Assembly (NCBI RefSeq): GCF_017573505.1 | Contig: NZ_JAGEOJ010000002.1 | Location: 62,001-126,000 of the forward strand | From: Actinomadura barringtoniae | GTDB taxonomy: Bacteria; Actinomycetota; Actinomycetes; Streptosporangiales; Streptosporangiaceae | Length of the DNA: 64,000 nt | Direction of reading: 5' to 3' | Part shown: positions 40,161-49,729 of the stretch, in pieces | How positions within the stretch are numbered: the stretch's first letter is position 1 | How the letters are laid out: the number at the start of each line of letters is the position of its first letter | Made by a program: the position numbers and the translations under genes | Notes under the pieces: model-generated | Told to the model about the DNA's origin: nothing | What the model saw: the letters and a program-made list of their open reading frames with translations, nothing else | Database searches by the model: none

Positions 40161-43100
40161 ATGCGCTCCGCCCTTCCCTTCGCACACCTGCACGTGCACA
40201 CCGAGTACTCCCTGCTCGACGGCGCCGCCCGGCTCGGCGACATGGTCCGCGCGACCGGCGACCTCGGCATGTCCGCGATCGCGATGACCGACCACGGCAA
40301 CCTGCACGGGCTCTACGACTTCCACACCCGCGCCGCCGAGGCCGGGATCACGCCGGTCCCGGGCATCGAGGCGTACGTGGCGCCCTCGCATCGCGGCCAT
40401 CAGAAGCCGGTGCGCTGGGGCACCCCGGCGCAGAAGCGCGACGACGTGTCCGGGGCGGGCGCGTACACCCACATGACGATCTGGGCGTACAACGCGACCG
40501 GCCTGCACAACCTCTTCCGCCTCCAGTCGCGGGCGGCGCTGGAGGGCCACTTCCGCAAGCCGCGCATGGACCGCGAGCTGCTCGCGCAGTACGGCGAGGG
40601 CCTCATCGCCACCACCGGCTGCCCGTCCGGCGAGGTCTCCACGCGCATCCGGCTCGGCCAGGCCGACGAGGCGCTGCGGGCGGCGGGCGAGTTCCAGGAC
40701 ATCTTCGGCAAGGACAACTTCTTCGTCGAGCTGATGGACCACGGCATCGACATCGACCGGCGGGCGCGCGGCGGGCTGGAGGAGATCGCCGGGCGGCTCG
40801 GCGCTCCGTTCGTGGTCACCAACGACTCGCACTACACCTACGAGAACGAGGCGACCGCGCACTCGGCGCTGCTGTGCGTGCAGACCGGCTCCACGCTGGA
40901 CGCGCCGGCGTTCGCGTTCGAGGGGTCGGGCTACTTCCTCAAGTCGCCCGAGCAGATGTACGCCGTCGACTCCTCGCGGGCCTGGCAGGAGGGCTGCCGC
41001 AACAGCGCGCTCATCGCCGAGCGAGTGGACACCGGCGGCATGTTCGCGCGGCGCGACCTGCTGCCGCGCTTCCCGGTGCCGGACGGCGAGACCGAGGAGA
41101 GCTGGTTCCGCGCGGAGGTGTGGCGCGGCCTGCGGCGCCGGTTCCCCGGCGGCTACGGCGACGACTACCGCGAACGCGCCGAGTACGAGATGGGCATCGT
41201 CGCCGAGATGGGCTTCCCGTCGTACTTCCTGGTCGTGGCCGACTTCATCATGTGGGCCAAGAACAACGGGATCGCGGTCGGCCCCGGGCGGGGCTCGGCG
41301 GCCGGGTCGCTGGTCGCGTACGCGATGGGCATCACCGACCTCGACCCGCTCCCCCACGGCCTGATCTTCGAACGGTTCCTCAACCCCGAGCGCGTCTCGA
41401 TGCCCGACATCGACGTGGACTTCGACGAACGCCGCCGCGGCGAGGTCATCCGCTACGTCACCGGCAGGTACGGCGCCGACAAGGTCGCGCAGATCGTCAC
41501 GTTCGGCGTCATCAAGGCCAAGGCGGCGGTCAAGGACGCGTGCCGGATCCTCGGCCACCCGTACGCGCTCGGCGACCGCATCACCAAGGCGATGCCCGCC
41601 GACCTGGGTGGCAAGGGCATCCCGCTGTCGGGCATCACCGACGCCGCGCATCCGCGGCACGCCGAGGCGGGCGAGGTGCGGGCGCTGTACGAGAACGAGC
41701 CGGACGTCCGCACGGTCATCGAGACGGCGCGCGGCATCGAGGGCCTCATCCGGCAGACCGGCGTGCACGCGGCGGGCGTCATCATGAGCGCCGAGCCGCT
41801 CACCGACCACGTCCCGGTCTTCATGCGCCCGCAGGACGGCGTCGTGATCACGCAGTTCGACTACCCGACGTGCGAGACGCTCGGCCTGCTCAAGATGGAC
41901 TTCCTCGGGCTCCGCAACCTCACGATCATGGACGACGCGGTGAAGGCGGTCGAGCGGCGCCGCGGTTCCCCGCTGAACCTGCTGGACATCCCGCTGGACG
42001 ACGGGGCGACGTACGCTCTGTTCGCGCGCGGCGACACGCTCGGGGTGTTCCAGTTCGACGGCAGCGCGATGCGGTCGCTGCTGCGGCTGATGAGGCCGGA
42101 CGAGTTCGCCGACATCATCGCCGTGAGCGCGCTCTACCGGCCGGGCCCGATGGGCATGAACTCCCACACCAACTACGCGCTCCGCAAGAACGCCCAGCAG
42201 GAGATCACGCCGATCCATCCCGAGCTGGAGGAGCCGCTGCGCGACATCCTCGGCGAGACGTACGGGCTGTTCGTCTACCAGGAGCAGGTGCAGCTGGCCG
42301 CGCAGAAGCTCGCGGGCTACTCGCTGGGGCAGGCCGACCTGCTGCGGCGGGCGATGGGCAAGAAGAAGAAAGAGATCCTGGACAGGGAGTTCGTCCCGTT
42401 CCAGCGGGGCTGCCGCGAGCACGGCTATTCCGACGCGGCGATCCAGACCGTGTGGGACGTGCTCGTACCGTTCGCCGGCTACGCGTTCAACAAGGCGCAC
42501 GCCGCCACCTACGCGCTCGTGTCGTACTGGACCGCCTACCTCAAGGCCAACCACCCGGCCGAGTACATGGCGGCGCTGCTCACCAGCGTGCGGGACGACA
42601 AGGACAAGATGGCCGTCTACCTGGGTGAATGCCGCCGCATGAACATCCAGGTGCTGCCGCCGGACGTGAACGAGTCGGACTCCGGCTTCACGCCGCAGAG
42701 CGACACGCAGATCCGCTTCGGCCTCACCGCCGTGCGCAACGTCGGCGCGAACGTCGTCGAGTCGATCATCGCCACCCGCGAGGCCGCCGGCTCCTACGGT
42801 TCGTTCCCCGACTTCCTCGACAAGGTCGAGGTGGTCGTCTGCAACAAGCGCACCATCGAGTCGCTCATCAAGGCCGGCGCGTTCGACTCGCTCGGGCACA
42901 CCCGCAAGGGCCTCGCCGAGCAGCACGAGCAGGCCGTCGACGCGGTCATCGGCGTGAAACGCAGCCGGGCGTACGGGCAGGACGACCTGTTCGGGCTCGG
43001 CACGGCCGAGGGCGACACGGCGGACGGCGACGGCGGCCCCGCGTTCGGGCTGGGCCTGGAGTTCTCCGGCGAGGAGTGGGACAAGCCGTACCGGCTCGCA

Positions 43101-43709
43101 CAGGAACGCGACATGCTCGGCCTGTACGTCTCCGACCACCCCCTCAAAGGCCTCGACGGCTTCCTCCAGGCGCGCGCCGACCATCCGATCGCCGCGCTCA
43201 CCACCGACGACTCGCTGCCGGACGGGATGACGCTCACGATCGCCGGCATCGTCTCCGGCCTCCAGCGCAAGATGACCAAGCAGGGCAAGCCCTGGGCCAT
43301 CGCCACGATCGAGGACCTCGCCGGAACGATCGACTGCCTGTTCTTCCCGTCGGCCTACCTGCTCGCCGGGTCCGGCCTGGCCGAGGACACCGTGGTCCTG
43401 GTCAAGGGGCGCCTGGACAAGCGCGAGGACGTGCCGCGCCTGATCGCCATGGAGATGCAGGTGCCCGAACTGCCGGACGGCGACTCCCCCGCGTTCACCA
43501 TCACGCTGCCCGAGCACCGCGTCACGCGGCCCGTCGTCGACCGCCTCAAGGAGATCCTGCTCGCGCATGCCGGCACGACCGAGGTGCGGATCGCGCTCAC
43601 CATGCCGCGCAAGACCGTGCTCATGCGCATCGACGCCCGCTACCACGTGACGCCGACCACCGCCCTCAAGAGCGAGCTGAAGGCCGCGTTCGGTCCGGAC
43701 GCGATCTGA
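40161..43709 (+). CDS. dnaE: DNA polymerase III alpha subunit
   Basis: 1182 residues, the full length of actinobacterial DnaE1. The N-terminal PHP domain starts FAHLHVHTEYSLLDGAARL. The polymerase active site includes GPGRGSAAGSLVAYA and the paired aspartates in MPDIDVDFDERRR near residue 415. The fingers/HhH region and the C-terminal OB-fold (MTLTIAGIVSGLQRKMTKQG...) are present, so all catalytic parts are intact. It is a C-family polymerase. Whether it is the main replicative copy or a second one cannot be told from this window; the adjacent tetR gene hints at the latter. Confidence 0.95.
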   Translation: MRSALPFAHLHVHTEYSLLDGAARLGDMVRATGDLGMSAIAMTDHGNLHGLYDFHTRAAEAGITPVPGIEAYVAPSHRGHQKPVRWGTPAQKRDDVSGAGAYTHMTIWAYNATGLHNLFRLQSRAALEGHFRKPRMDRELLAQYGEGLIATTGCPSGEVSTRIRLGQADEALRAAGEFQDIFGKDNFFVELMDHGIDIDRRARGGLEEIAGRLGAPFVVTNDSHYTYENEATAHSALLCVQTGSTLDAPAFAFEGSGYFLKSPEQMYAVDSSRAWQEGCRNSALIAERVDTGGMFARRDLLPRFPVPDGETEESWFRAEVWRGLRRRFPGGYGDDYRERAEYEMGIVAEMGFPSYFLVVADFIMWAKNNGIAVGPGRGSAAGSLVAYAMGITDLDPLPHGLIFERFLNPERVSMPDIDVDFDERRRGEVIRYVTGRYGADKVAQIVTFGVIKAKAAVKDACRILGHPYALGDRITKAMPADLGGKGIPLSGITDAAHPRHAEAGEVRALYENEPDVRTVIETARGIEGLIRQTGVHAAGVIMSAEPLTDHVPVFMRPQDGVVITQFDYPTCETLGLLKMDFLGLRNLTIMDDAVKAVERRRGSPLNLLDIPLDDGATYALFARGDTLGVFQFDGSAMRSLLRLMRPDEFADIIAVSALYRPGPMGMNSHTNYALRKNAQQEITPIHPELEEPLRDILGETYGLFVYQEQVQLAAQKLAGYSLGQADLLRRAMGKKKKEILDREFVPFQRGCREHGYSDAAIQTVWDVLVPFAGYAFNKAHAATYALVSYWTAYLKANHPAEYMAALLTSVRDDKDKMAVYLGECRRMNIQVLPPDVNESDSGFTPQSDTQIRFGLTAVRNVGANVVESIIATREAAGSYGSFPDFLDKVEVVVCNKRTIESLIKAGAFDSLGHTRKGLAEQHEQAVDAVIGVKRSRAYGQDDLFGLGTAEGDTADGDGGPAFGLGLEFSGEEWDKPYRLAQERDMLGLYVSDHPLKGLDGFLQARADHPIAALTTDDSLPDGMTLTIAGIVSGLQRKMTKQGKPWAIATIEDLAGTIDCLFFPSAYLLAGSGLAEDTVVLVKGRLDKREDVPRLIAMEMQVPELPDGDSPAFTITLPEHRVTRPVVDRLKEILLAHAGTTEVRIALTMPRKTVLMRIDARYHVTPTTALKSELKAAFGPDAI

Positions 43710-43756
43710 ACAAGCGCGATTGAGGCGAAAGCACGCATCCGCTCGTACCCCTGGGC

Positions 43757-44542
43757 ATGACGGAGACGGGAACTCCCTACCGGCGGCGGCCGCTGACCGC
43801 CCTCGCCCTCGGCGCGACGCTCGGTGCCACGCTGGTCGTGAGCAGCGCCTGCAACCTCGACGTGCAGAGCTCACGGCCCGCCTCCGCGAACGGTGCCGGC
43901 CCCGCACCGGTCGAGACCACTCCCGCTCCGCCACCGCCGCCGAAGCCGCTCGGCACCAGTGCGCCGGTCGGCTTCAACGAGACCGAGTTCCGCGACGACA
44001 TGAACACCGCGGTCAACGTGGTGGACGCGTTCTGGCGACGGCACTGGACCAAGCTGTTCACCGGCTCCTACACCTCGCCGCACGTCCTCGGCCTGTACAA
44101 CGGGCGCAACCCCGCCACCGCCCCCAAGTGCGCCGGCAAGCCTCTCAGCAGGGACAACGCGGAATACTGCCCGGCGGGCGACTTCGTCGCCTGGGATTCG
44201 CACCTGATGCGCACCGGCTACGCGCACGGCGACGCCTGGGTCTACATGGTGATCGCCCACGAGTGGGGGCACGCGATCCAGAACCGGCTGACCCGCGAGC
44301 TGGTCTCCCCCGCCGCCGAGTTGCAGGCCGACTGCCTGGCCGGTGCCGCGCTGTACGGTGCGGCGGCCGACGGGGACCTGCGTTTCGAGGCGGGCGACCG
44401 GCAGGAGATCGTGACGGGCTTCCGCGTGATCGGCGACAGCTCACCCTGGACCAAGCCCGGCGATCACGGCAGCGCGGCGCAGCGGCTGGGCTCGTTCGGG
44501 CAGGGACGTGACGGCGGTGCACGGGCCTGCTTCCGGCGTTGA
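43757..44542 (+). CDS. lipoprotein zinc metallopeptidase
   Basis: 261 residues. A lipobox (LVVSSAC, Cys32) indicates a lipid-anchored exported protein, followed by a Pro-rich linker. The catalytic domain has the zinc motif VIAHEWGHAIQNRL and the downstream ELQADCLAGAALYG, the third-ligand region of the putative neutral zinc metallopeptidase family. Two further Cys pairs may form disulfides. Target proteins are unknown. The start region lacks a good ribosome binding site. It follows dnaE by 47 bases but is unlikely to be functionally linked to it. Confidence 0.85.
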   Translation: MTETGTPYRRRPLTALALGATLGATLVVSSACNLDVQSSRPASANGAGPAPVETTPAPPPPPKPLGTSAPVGFNETEFRDDMNTAVNVVDAFWRRHWTKLFTGSYTSPHVLGLYNGRNPATAPKCAGKPLSRDNAEYCPAGDFVAWDSHLMRTGYAHGDAWVYMVIAHEWGHAIQNRLTRELVSPAAELQADCLAGAALYGAAADGDLRFEAGDRQEIVTGFRVIGDSSPWTKPGDHGSAAQRLGSFGQGRDGGARACFRR

Positions 44543-44652
44543 AGTCACCGCTGTTGCCCGAGATTCAGAAAGAATCTCCGGCGTAAGGGCTTGGCAACCA
44601 TGAGTACTCGCGCGATGCTTCTGTGTTACCGGACGCACAAGCGAGGGCAGCC

Positions 44653-45033
44653 ATGAAGGACACCGTCGTCGACATGGTCGTCGTGGACAGCGAGCGCCAC
44701 ATCACGGTGCTGCTGAGCGGCGAACTCGACCGCGCCACCGCTCCCGGGGCGCGGGACCGGCTCATGGACCTGGCGAGCACGGCCGACCGCCCCCTGCTGC
44801 TCGATCTGGGCGGCATCTCGTTCTTCGACGCCGAGGGCATGCGCGCGATCTCCGCCGTGGCCCGCGCCTGCGAGCGGCACGGCCTCGCCGTGGTCGGCCT
44901 GCGCCCGTTCGCCGCGAAGATGTTCCGCATCCTGCACCTGCACGAGTCGATCCCGCTCTGCGCGACCCAGCAGGAGGCCCTGTGGTGCCTGCTCCCCCGC
45001 ACCGACACCGAGATCGCCGACTGGCTCAACTGA
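44653..45033 (+). CDS. STAS-domain anti-anti-sigma-like protein with Glu at the phospho-site
   Basis: 126 residues forming a single STAS domain: ITVLLSGELDRATAP, LLLDLGGISFFDAEGMRAI. In SpoIIAA-type factors the phosphorylated Ser lies in DSSG; here the sequence is DAEG (Ala60, Glu61), so phosphorylation by an anti-sigma kinase is not possible there, and Glu may mimic a permanently phosphorylated state. No anti-sigma or sigma gene is adjacent. The ATG at 44653 has GAGGG 7 bases before it; the upstream in-frame GTG is unlikely. Confidence 0.83.
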   Translation: MKDTVVDMVVVDSERHITVLLSGELDRATAPGARDRLMDLASTADRPLLLDLGGISFFDAEGMRAISAVARACERHGLAVVGLRPFAAKMFRILHLHESIPLCATQQEALWCLLPRTDTEIADWLN

Positions 45034-45053
45034 CGAGGCAGAACGCCGGGATG

Positions 45054-45350
45054 TCAGTCCTGCGCCAGGTGGCGTTCGATGGTCTCGACCTTGGCGGTGA
45101 GCGCGCCGGTCGTGCCGGGGCGGATGTCGGCCTTCACGACCAGGCTGACCCGGGGCGAACGAGCGGCGACGGCGTCGGTGGCGGCCTTGACGACGGCCAT
45201 CACCTCGTCCCACTCGCCCTCGATCGTGGTGAACATGGCGTCGGTCCGGTTGGGCAGGCCGCTGGCGCGCACGACGCGCACGGCCTCCGCGACGAGCTCT
45301 CCGACGTCCTCCCCCGTGCCGAGCGGGGTCACCGAAAAAGCGACGAGCAT
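45054..45350 (-). CDS. thiamine-binding MTH1187/YkoF-like protein
   Basis: 98 residues of the MTH1187 family: [27 protein letters not shown], then [27 protein letters not shown]. Members adopt a ferredoxin-like fold and some bind thiamine or its precursor. The ATG overlaps the end of the preceding gene's ribosome-binding context: GGAGG lies in that gene's last codons, 9 bases before the start, which indicates co-translation. Its function here is not readable beyond the family. Confidence 0.8.
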   Translation of the reverse strand: MLVAFSVTPLGTGEDVGELVAEAVRVVRASGLPNRTDAMFTTIEGEWDEVMAVVKAATDAVAARSPRVSLVVKADIRPGTTGALTAKVETIERHLAQD

Positions 45351-45353
45351 CCC

Positions 45354-45752
45354 TCACACCTCCTGGTCGGGCTTGACCACCTCCCGCACAACGATCTCAT
45401 CCAGGCGGCGCTCGACGATCGTGCCGGGGGGCCAGTCGCGCACCAGGCAGCGCAGCTCGGCGGCCTCGTGGTCGGCGTAGGAGGCGTCGTAGCCCTGCTG
45501 CTCGAGGCTGGAGCGGATCGCCAGGACGTAGTCCTCGTCGGTGAAGCCCGGAACCTCCCGGACGATCGCGGTCGTGGTGGCCCGGTGCGAGTTGAGGCCG
45601 GCGAACGCGCGGCCGCAGCCGCACCCGCCGTCCGGGTCGTCCTGGTCGCGGGCGCAGACGACGCCGATGTGCACCAGCTCGCCCTCGACGCACCAGTCGA
45701 AGTCGGTCTCGCGGAATCCCTGAGTGTTGGTGGTGGCGGTCAGCAGCTTCAA
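45354..45752 (-). CDS. conserved actinobacterial protein, possibly DUF7715 family
   Basis: 132 residues from a TTG at 45752, chosen because GAAGGGG stands 6 bases upstream and the family begins MKLLTATTNTQG. Conserved-looking features are DFDWCVEGELVHIGVVC and DGGCGCGRAFAGLNSHRATTTA with clustered Cys. I believe it matches a small actinobacterial family of unknown function (DUF7715), but the family number is from memory. It is followed after 3 bases by the thiamine-binding gene, so the pair form an operon. No membrane segment or signal peptide. Confidence 0.7.
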   Translation of the reverse strand: MKLLTATTNTQGFRETDFDWCVEGELVHIGVVCARDQDDPDGGCGCGRAFAGLNSHRATTTAIVREVPGFTDEDYVLAIRSSLEQQGYDASYADHEAAELRCLVRDWPPGTIVERRLDEIVVREVVKPDQEV

Positions 45753-45835
45753 GGGCACCCCTTCGAGTAGCGGGACCCGCCCACGGTACGACGCGGGTCC
45801 GACATTCACCCCGGGTTCGGCGTAGCGTCGGTGAC

Positions 45836-46600
45836 ATGAGTGATGTGCTGGTCCAACGCGACGGCCCGATGACGACGATCACCATGAACCGGCCGCAGCG
45901 GCGCAATGCCCTCTCGCGGGAGTTCTTGCTGACCCTGACGGAGGCGTTCCGCGACGCCGGGGACACGGACGCGCTCGGGATCGTGCTGGCGGCGAACGGG
46001 CCCGTCTTCTCGGCGGGGCACGACTTCGTCGACATGGCCGGGGCCTCGCACGCCGACGTGCGGAGCCTCCTGCAGACCTGCACCGAGCTCATGCGGACGA
46101 TCCAGTCCGTTCCGCAGATCGTGGTCGCGCGGGTGCACGCGCTGGCGACGGCGGCCGGGTGCCAGCTGGCGTCCACCTGCGACCTGATCGTGGCGGCCGA
46201 GACGGCCGGGTTCGCCACGCCCGGCGGGAAGGGCGGCTGGTTCTGCCACACGCCGATGGTCGCGGTGTCGCACAACATCGGCCGCAAGCGGGCGATGGAG
46301 ATGGCGCTCACCGGCGAGATCGTGGACGCGCGGACGGCGCAGGAGTGGGGCCTGGTCAACCGCGTCGTTCCGGAGGCCGAGCTGGACAAGGCGACCCGGG
46401 ACCTGCTGGAGCGCGCCACGCAGGGCAGCCCGCGCAGCAAGGCGCTGGGCAAGCAGGCGATGTACGCGATGCTCGACCGGACCGAGCAGGACGCCTACGC
46501 CTACGCCATCGAGGTGATGGCCGCCTCCAGCCAGACCCCGGAGGCGCAGGAGGGCATGCGGTCGTTCCTGGAGAAGCGCAAGCCGGAGTGGCCCGCCTAG
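45836..46600 (+). CDS. enoyl-CoA hydratase/isomerase family protein
   Basis: 254 residues of the crotonase fold. PVFSAGHDFVDM and RVHALATAAGCQLASTCDLIVA form the oxyanion-hole and CoA-binding signatures. In true enoyl-CoA hydratases a Glu follows in the A.F..PE motif; here the region is ETAGFATPGGKGGWFCHTP, closer to the ECHDC3-like subgroup, so hydratase activity is doubtful. It could be another crotonase-fold reaction on an acyl-CoA. It is divergent from the DUF7715-like gene, alone, with no beta-oxidation partners nearby. Confidence 0.85.
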   Translation: MSDVLVQRDGPMTTITMNRPQRRNALSREFLLTLTEAFRDAGDTDALGIVLAANGPVFSAGHDFVDMAGASHADVRSLLQTCTELMRTIQSVPQIVVARVHALATAAGCQLASTCDLIVAAETAGFATPGGKGGWFCHTPMVAVSHNIGRKRAMEMALTGEIVDARTAQEWGLVNRVVPEAELDKATRDLLERATQGSPRSKALGKQAMYAMLDRTEQDAYAYAIEVMAASSQTPEAQEGMRSFLEKRKPEWPA

Positions 46601-46793
46601 CGGGCGTCAACCATCTCACCTGGGCTGACCTGGGCGTCTCACGGGCAGTGCGCGGTGCCGCACGCTGGGCACCTTCAAGATTGTCCAAAAACGGGAACGC
46701 CCGCGCCGCGTCCGGACAAGACCATTACGCGGATGTGCCAGGGTTGGTCGAACGGGGCGAAACGCCCAAAGTGGGACGGGATCGGGGGATCTT

Positions 46794-47600
46794 GTGCGGG
46801 TGCTGGGTGCTGTCGCGGGGTTGGCGCTGGCCGCGACGGTGGCGACGGGATGCGGCGAAACGTCACGGAGCGTGCACGGCCAGGCGGGCGGCGGCAAGGT
46901 CGATCCGCCCAAGACGGGACACGAACCGGGACACGAGACGGGCCGCCCGGCCGCGGCCCCCGCGTCCACCATCGACTGCTGGGCCAAGGGCGCCAAGTGC
47001 ATCGCGCTCACCTTCGACGACGGTCCCGGCCCGTACACGGCCAAGCTCCTGGACACGCTCAAGCAGCAGAACGTCCGGGCCACGTTCTTCGTCGTCGGCA
47101 AGAACGCCAAGGCCGACCCCGACCTGGTGAAGCGGGAGGCCGCCGAGGGCCACGAGATCGAGAACCACTCGATGTCGCACCCCGACCTGGCCAAGGAGTC
47201 CAAGACCGGTCTCACCGAGCAGATCGACGGCACCAATGACGTCGTCAAGCAGCTCACCGGCGCCACGCCCCGCTACCTGCGCCCGCCCTACGGCGCGACC
47301 GACGGGCAGGTCGCCGCGCACGTCAAGAAGCTCGGCATGACGCAGATCTTCTGGGGGATCGACGCGTTCGACTGGAAGCACCCGGACGCGTCCTACGTCT
47401 CGGACCAGATCGTGAGCGACGCGGCGCCGAAGGGCATCGTGCTGCTGCACGACATCCACCCGACGAGCGTGGACGCCGTGCCGAAGATCATCGAGGGGCT
47501 CAGGGCCAAGGGCTACACGTTCGTCACCGTCTCCGAGCTGGTCGGCGCGCACGTCCCGGTCGGCGGCCGCTACGGCGGCGCTCCGGGGCGTAAGGAGTAG
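46794..47600 (+). CDS. NodB-domain polysaccharide deacetylase, lipoprotein
   Basis: 268 residues. The N-terminus has a lipobox (AATVATGC, Cys20) and a linker. The NodB domain (about 70-255) shows TFDDGPGPYT (catalytic base and metal Asp), HSMSHPDL (HxxxH metal ligands), RPPYGA and VLLHDIHP, all five NodB motifs. It should remove N- or O-acetyl groups from a cell-wall or surface polysaccharide outside the membrane. GTG start with GGGGGA 7 bases before it. A GGGCG/CGCCC hairpin (46755-46767) lies upstream. The 193-base gap before it holds no gene. Confidence 0.88.
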   Translation: MRVLGAVAGLALAATVATGCGETSRSVHGQAGGGKVDPPKTGHEPGHETGRPAAAPASTIDCWAKGAKCIALTFDDGPGPYTAKLLDTLKQQNVRATFFVVGKNAKADPDLVKREAAEGHEIENHSMSHPDLAKESKTGLTEQIDGTNDVVKQLTGATPRYLRPPYGATDGQVAAHVKKLGMTQIFWGIDAFDWKHPDASYVSDQIVSDAAPKGIVLLHDIHPTSVDAVPKIIEGLRAKGYTFVTVSELVGAHVPVGGRYGGAPGRKE

Positions 47601-47622
47601 CCGCGGGATAGGGTGATGGACT

Positions 47623-48201
47623 GTGTCCGATCGCCAGATGCTCATCCTCAAGGCGGCCGTCCGCATGATCGCCAAGAAGGGCGTGCGGGGCCTGCGCGTG
47701 GAGGAGCTGGCGGCCGAGGCGGGCGTGTCCACGGCGCTCATCTACTACCACTTCGGTGACCGCGCGGGCCTGCTGCGGCGCACGCTGGAGTACGTCAGCG
47801 AACGCGCCGAGCGCTACACCGCCGAGGCCATGGAACGCTCGGACGACGCCCGCACGCAGCTCACCGACATGCTGCTGCTGGAGCTGCAGGACGACCCGGC
47901 CATCATCGAGAACTCCTCGGCCTGGGGCGAGCTGCGGGCCAGCGCGATCTTCGACCCGGACCTGCGCGCCCAGCTCGGCGACTCGACCCGCACCTGGGTG
48001 GACGACCTGTCCGAGCTGATCGACCAGGCCCGTTCCGACGGCACCGCGCACGAGGACACCGACGCCCGCGCGAGCGCCGAACGGCTGACCGCGCTGATCG
48101 AGGGGCTGAGCAACCGCTGGCTGAGCGGCTCGACACCGCTGGGGCGCGCCCAGGACCTGGTCCGCCAGGCGGTCTCGCTGGAGCTGGACTCCAAGCGATA
48201 G
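47623..48201 (+). CDS. TetR-family regulator
   Basis: 192 residues with a canonical N-terminal HTH: ILKAAVRMIAKKGVRGLRVEELAAEAGVSTALIYYHFGDRAGLLRRTLEYV. The C-terminal domain is helical with acidic patches, ending ELDSKR. GTG start. It follows the deacetylase gene after 22 bases in the same direction, and may regulate it or a distant target; no dyad strong enough to call an operator is seen here. Confidence 0.85.
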   Translation: MSDRQMLILKAAVRMIAKKGVRGLRVEELAAEAGVSTALIYYHFGDRAGLLRRTLEYVSERAERYTAEAMERSDDARTQLTDMLLLELQDDPAIIENSSAWGELRASAIFDPDLRAQLGDSTRTWVDDLSELIDQARSDGTAHEDTDARASAERLTALIEGLSNRWLSGSTPLGRAQDLVRQAVSLELDSKR

Positions 48202-48295
48202 AACGACCCCTGACTGGTTTTTCAGTCAACCCCCGCCGCGAGGCCCGCCCGTCACCCCTGGTTAGGCTGGCGTCACGTACACGGATCGGGGGAAC

Positions 48296-49729
48296 GTGTC
48301 CGGTAGACATCGCGCGCCGGCGCCCGCGCTGGGGTCGGCGCTGGGGGCGGCTTTGGTCCTGGCGCTGGTCGCCGCCGCCTTCGTCGCAGCCCAGGCGGCG
48401 ATCGGCGACCTGCGCGTCCCGCTCGACCTGGACGAGGCCGTCTACTCCAGCCAGTTCGCCTCGGACGTCCCCCATTTCGCCTACGCGGCTCACCGTTCGG
48501 TCGGCCCGGGCCTGGTCGTCGCCCCGATCACGGCCTTCACCTCGTCCGTGACAGCACTCCGCGTCTATCTGGCCGTCCTTTCCGGCGTGGCGCTCTTCTT
48601 CGCCTTCTTCCCCTGGCGGCGCCTCATCCCCGGCACCACGGCCGCCCTGGCCGCCGCGCTCTTCGCCTTCTCCTGGGTGGCCCTCCGCTTCGGAGACACC
48701 GTCCTGCCCAACTATCTGGTCGCCCTGGGTGCCGTGGCCGCGATCCCGCTCCTCTTCCGCGACAAACGGCTGCCCCTCTTCCTGCTCTTCGCGGCGTTGT
48801 CCCTCATCCGCCCCACGGACGCGGTCTACCTGGCGATCCCCCTGCTGGCGGCGGCTCTCCTGCGGAAGAAGCACTACACCGCCCTGTCCCTCGCCTTCGG
48901 CCTGGCGGCCGGCTGGCTCTACTGGGTGGTCGAGTCGTTCATCCGCTTCAACGGTCCCCGCGCACGCCTGTCGGCCATCGCCCACGTCAACGACGCCAGC
49001 GGCCTGCACTTCGGCCTGCCGCGCTACCTGGCCGCCCTGAACGGCAAGGAGACCTGCCTGCCCACCGCGTCCTGCGGCTCCATCACCCCGACCGTGGCCA
49101 CCTGGTGGCTGATAACGGCGGCGCTGGTCGCGTTCGCCCTCTACACGACCCGCAACAAGGCTCTCCTCCTGACCACCGTCATCACAGCGCTCTTCTTCGC
49201 GGCCTCCTACCTCCTGCTCTCCAACTGGGCAGTCCCCCGGTACGTGCTCCCCACCATCGCCCTGCTATCAGTTCCCGCCGCCGTCGGCCTGATGACCCTG
49301 GTCCGCCAGAGCAGGGTCCTGGCCGTCGCGGCCTTGGCCCTGGTCGCCCTCTACATCGGCGTTCAAACGACGACCGCCGCCCAGGCCGCCACCAGAACGT
49401 CTCGTTCGCTAACTCTGCCCCTGAATTCAGCGCGCGCCCTCAGCCGCGCCGACATCTGGGGCAACTGCGCGGTGGTCGGCCGCTTCGCCCCGCAGATCGC
49501 CTACCTGCGCCGCTGCGTGGCCGCGGACATGCGCGACGGCCTCCACGACGCGTACGGCAAGACCACCCTGGCCAACCTGACCCGCCTCCAGCGCCAGGGC
49601 CTGCGCGTCATCGTCTCCACGAGCACCCGCAAGCCCCGCCCCGACCTGGCGTCCTGGCGAACCGTCACCGTTCCGGGCCCGGGCCACCTCCGCCTGTACC
49701 TGTCCCCCGGCCACGCAGCCCGTTCATGA
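48296..49729 (+). CDS. GT-C-fold membrane glycosyltransferase-like protein
   Basis: 477 residues, about 10-11 membrane segments. The first outer loop has [12 protein letters not shown], where the DE pair corresponds to the acidic motif of lipid-linked-sugar glycosyltransferases (PMT/GT39-like GT-C). The rest is hydrophobic with Arg-rich inner loops, and the last 80 residues form a soluble domain. It probably transfers a sugar from a lipid carrier to a protein or envelope glycan. GTG start preceded by GGGGGA. Its 3' end overlaps the antisense GH1 pseudogene by 65 bases. Confidence 0.7.
   Translation: MSGRHRAPAPALGSALGAALVLALVAAAFVAAQAAIGDLRVPLDLDEAVYSSQFASDVPHFAYAAHRSVGPGLVVAPITAFTSSVTALRVYLAVLSGVALFFAFFPWRRLIPGTTAALAAALFAFSWVALRFGDTVLPNYLVALGAVAAIPLLFRDKRLPLFLLFAALSLIRPTDAVYLAIPLLAAALLRKKHYTALSLAFGLAAGWLYWVVESFIRFNGPRARLSAIAHVNDASGLHFGLPRYLAALNGKETCLPTASCGSITPTVATWWLITAALVAFALYTTRNKALLLTTVITALFFAASYLLLSNWAVPRYVLPTIALLSVPAAVGLMTLVRQSRVLAVAALALVALYIGVQTTTAAQAATRTSRSLTLPLNSARALSRADIWGNCAVVGRFAPQIAYLRRCVAADMRDGLHDAYGKTTLANLTRLQRQGLRVIVSTSTRKPRPDLASWRTVTVPGPGHLRLYLSPGHAARS

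Noticed and set aside
39333..43934. 1533-codon open frame on the minus strand opposite dnaE
   Set aside because: It is the GC-rich antisense shadow of dnaE; composition is Arg/His/Asp-rich without any domain, and dnaE on the other strand has all its motifs.
46755..46767. GGGCG/CGCCC hairpin before the deacetylase gene as a terminator
   Set aside because: Stem of only five pairs and no T-run; common by chance in this GC-rich DNA.
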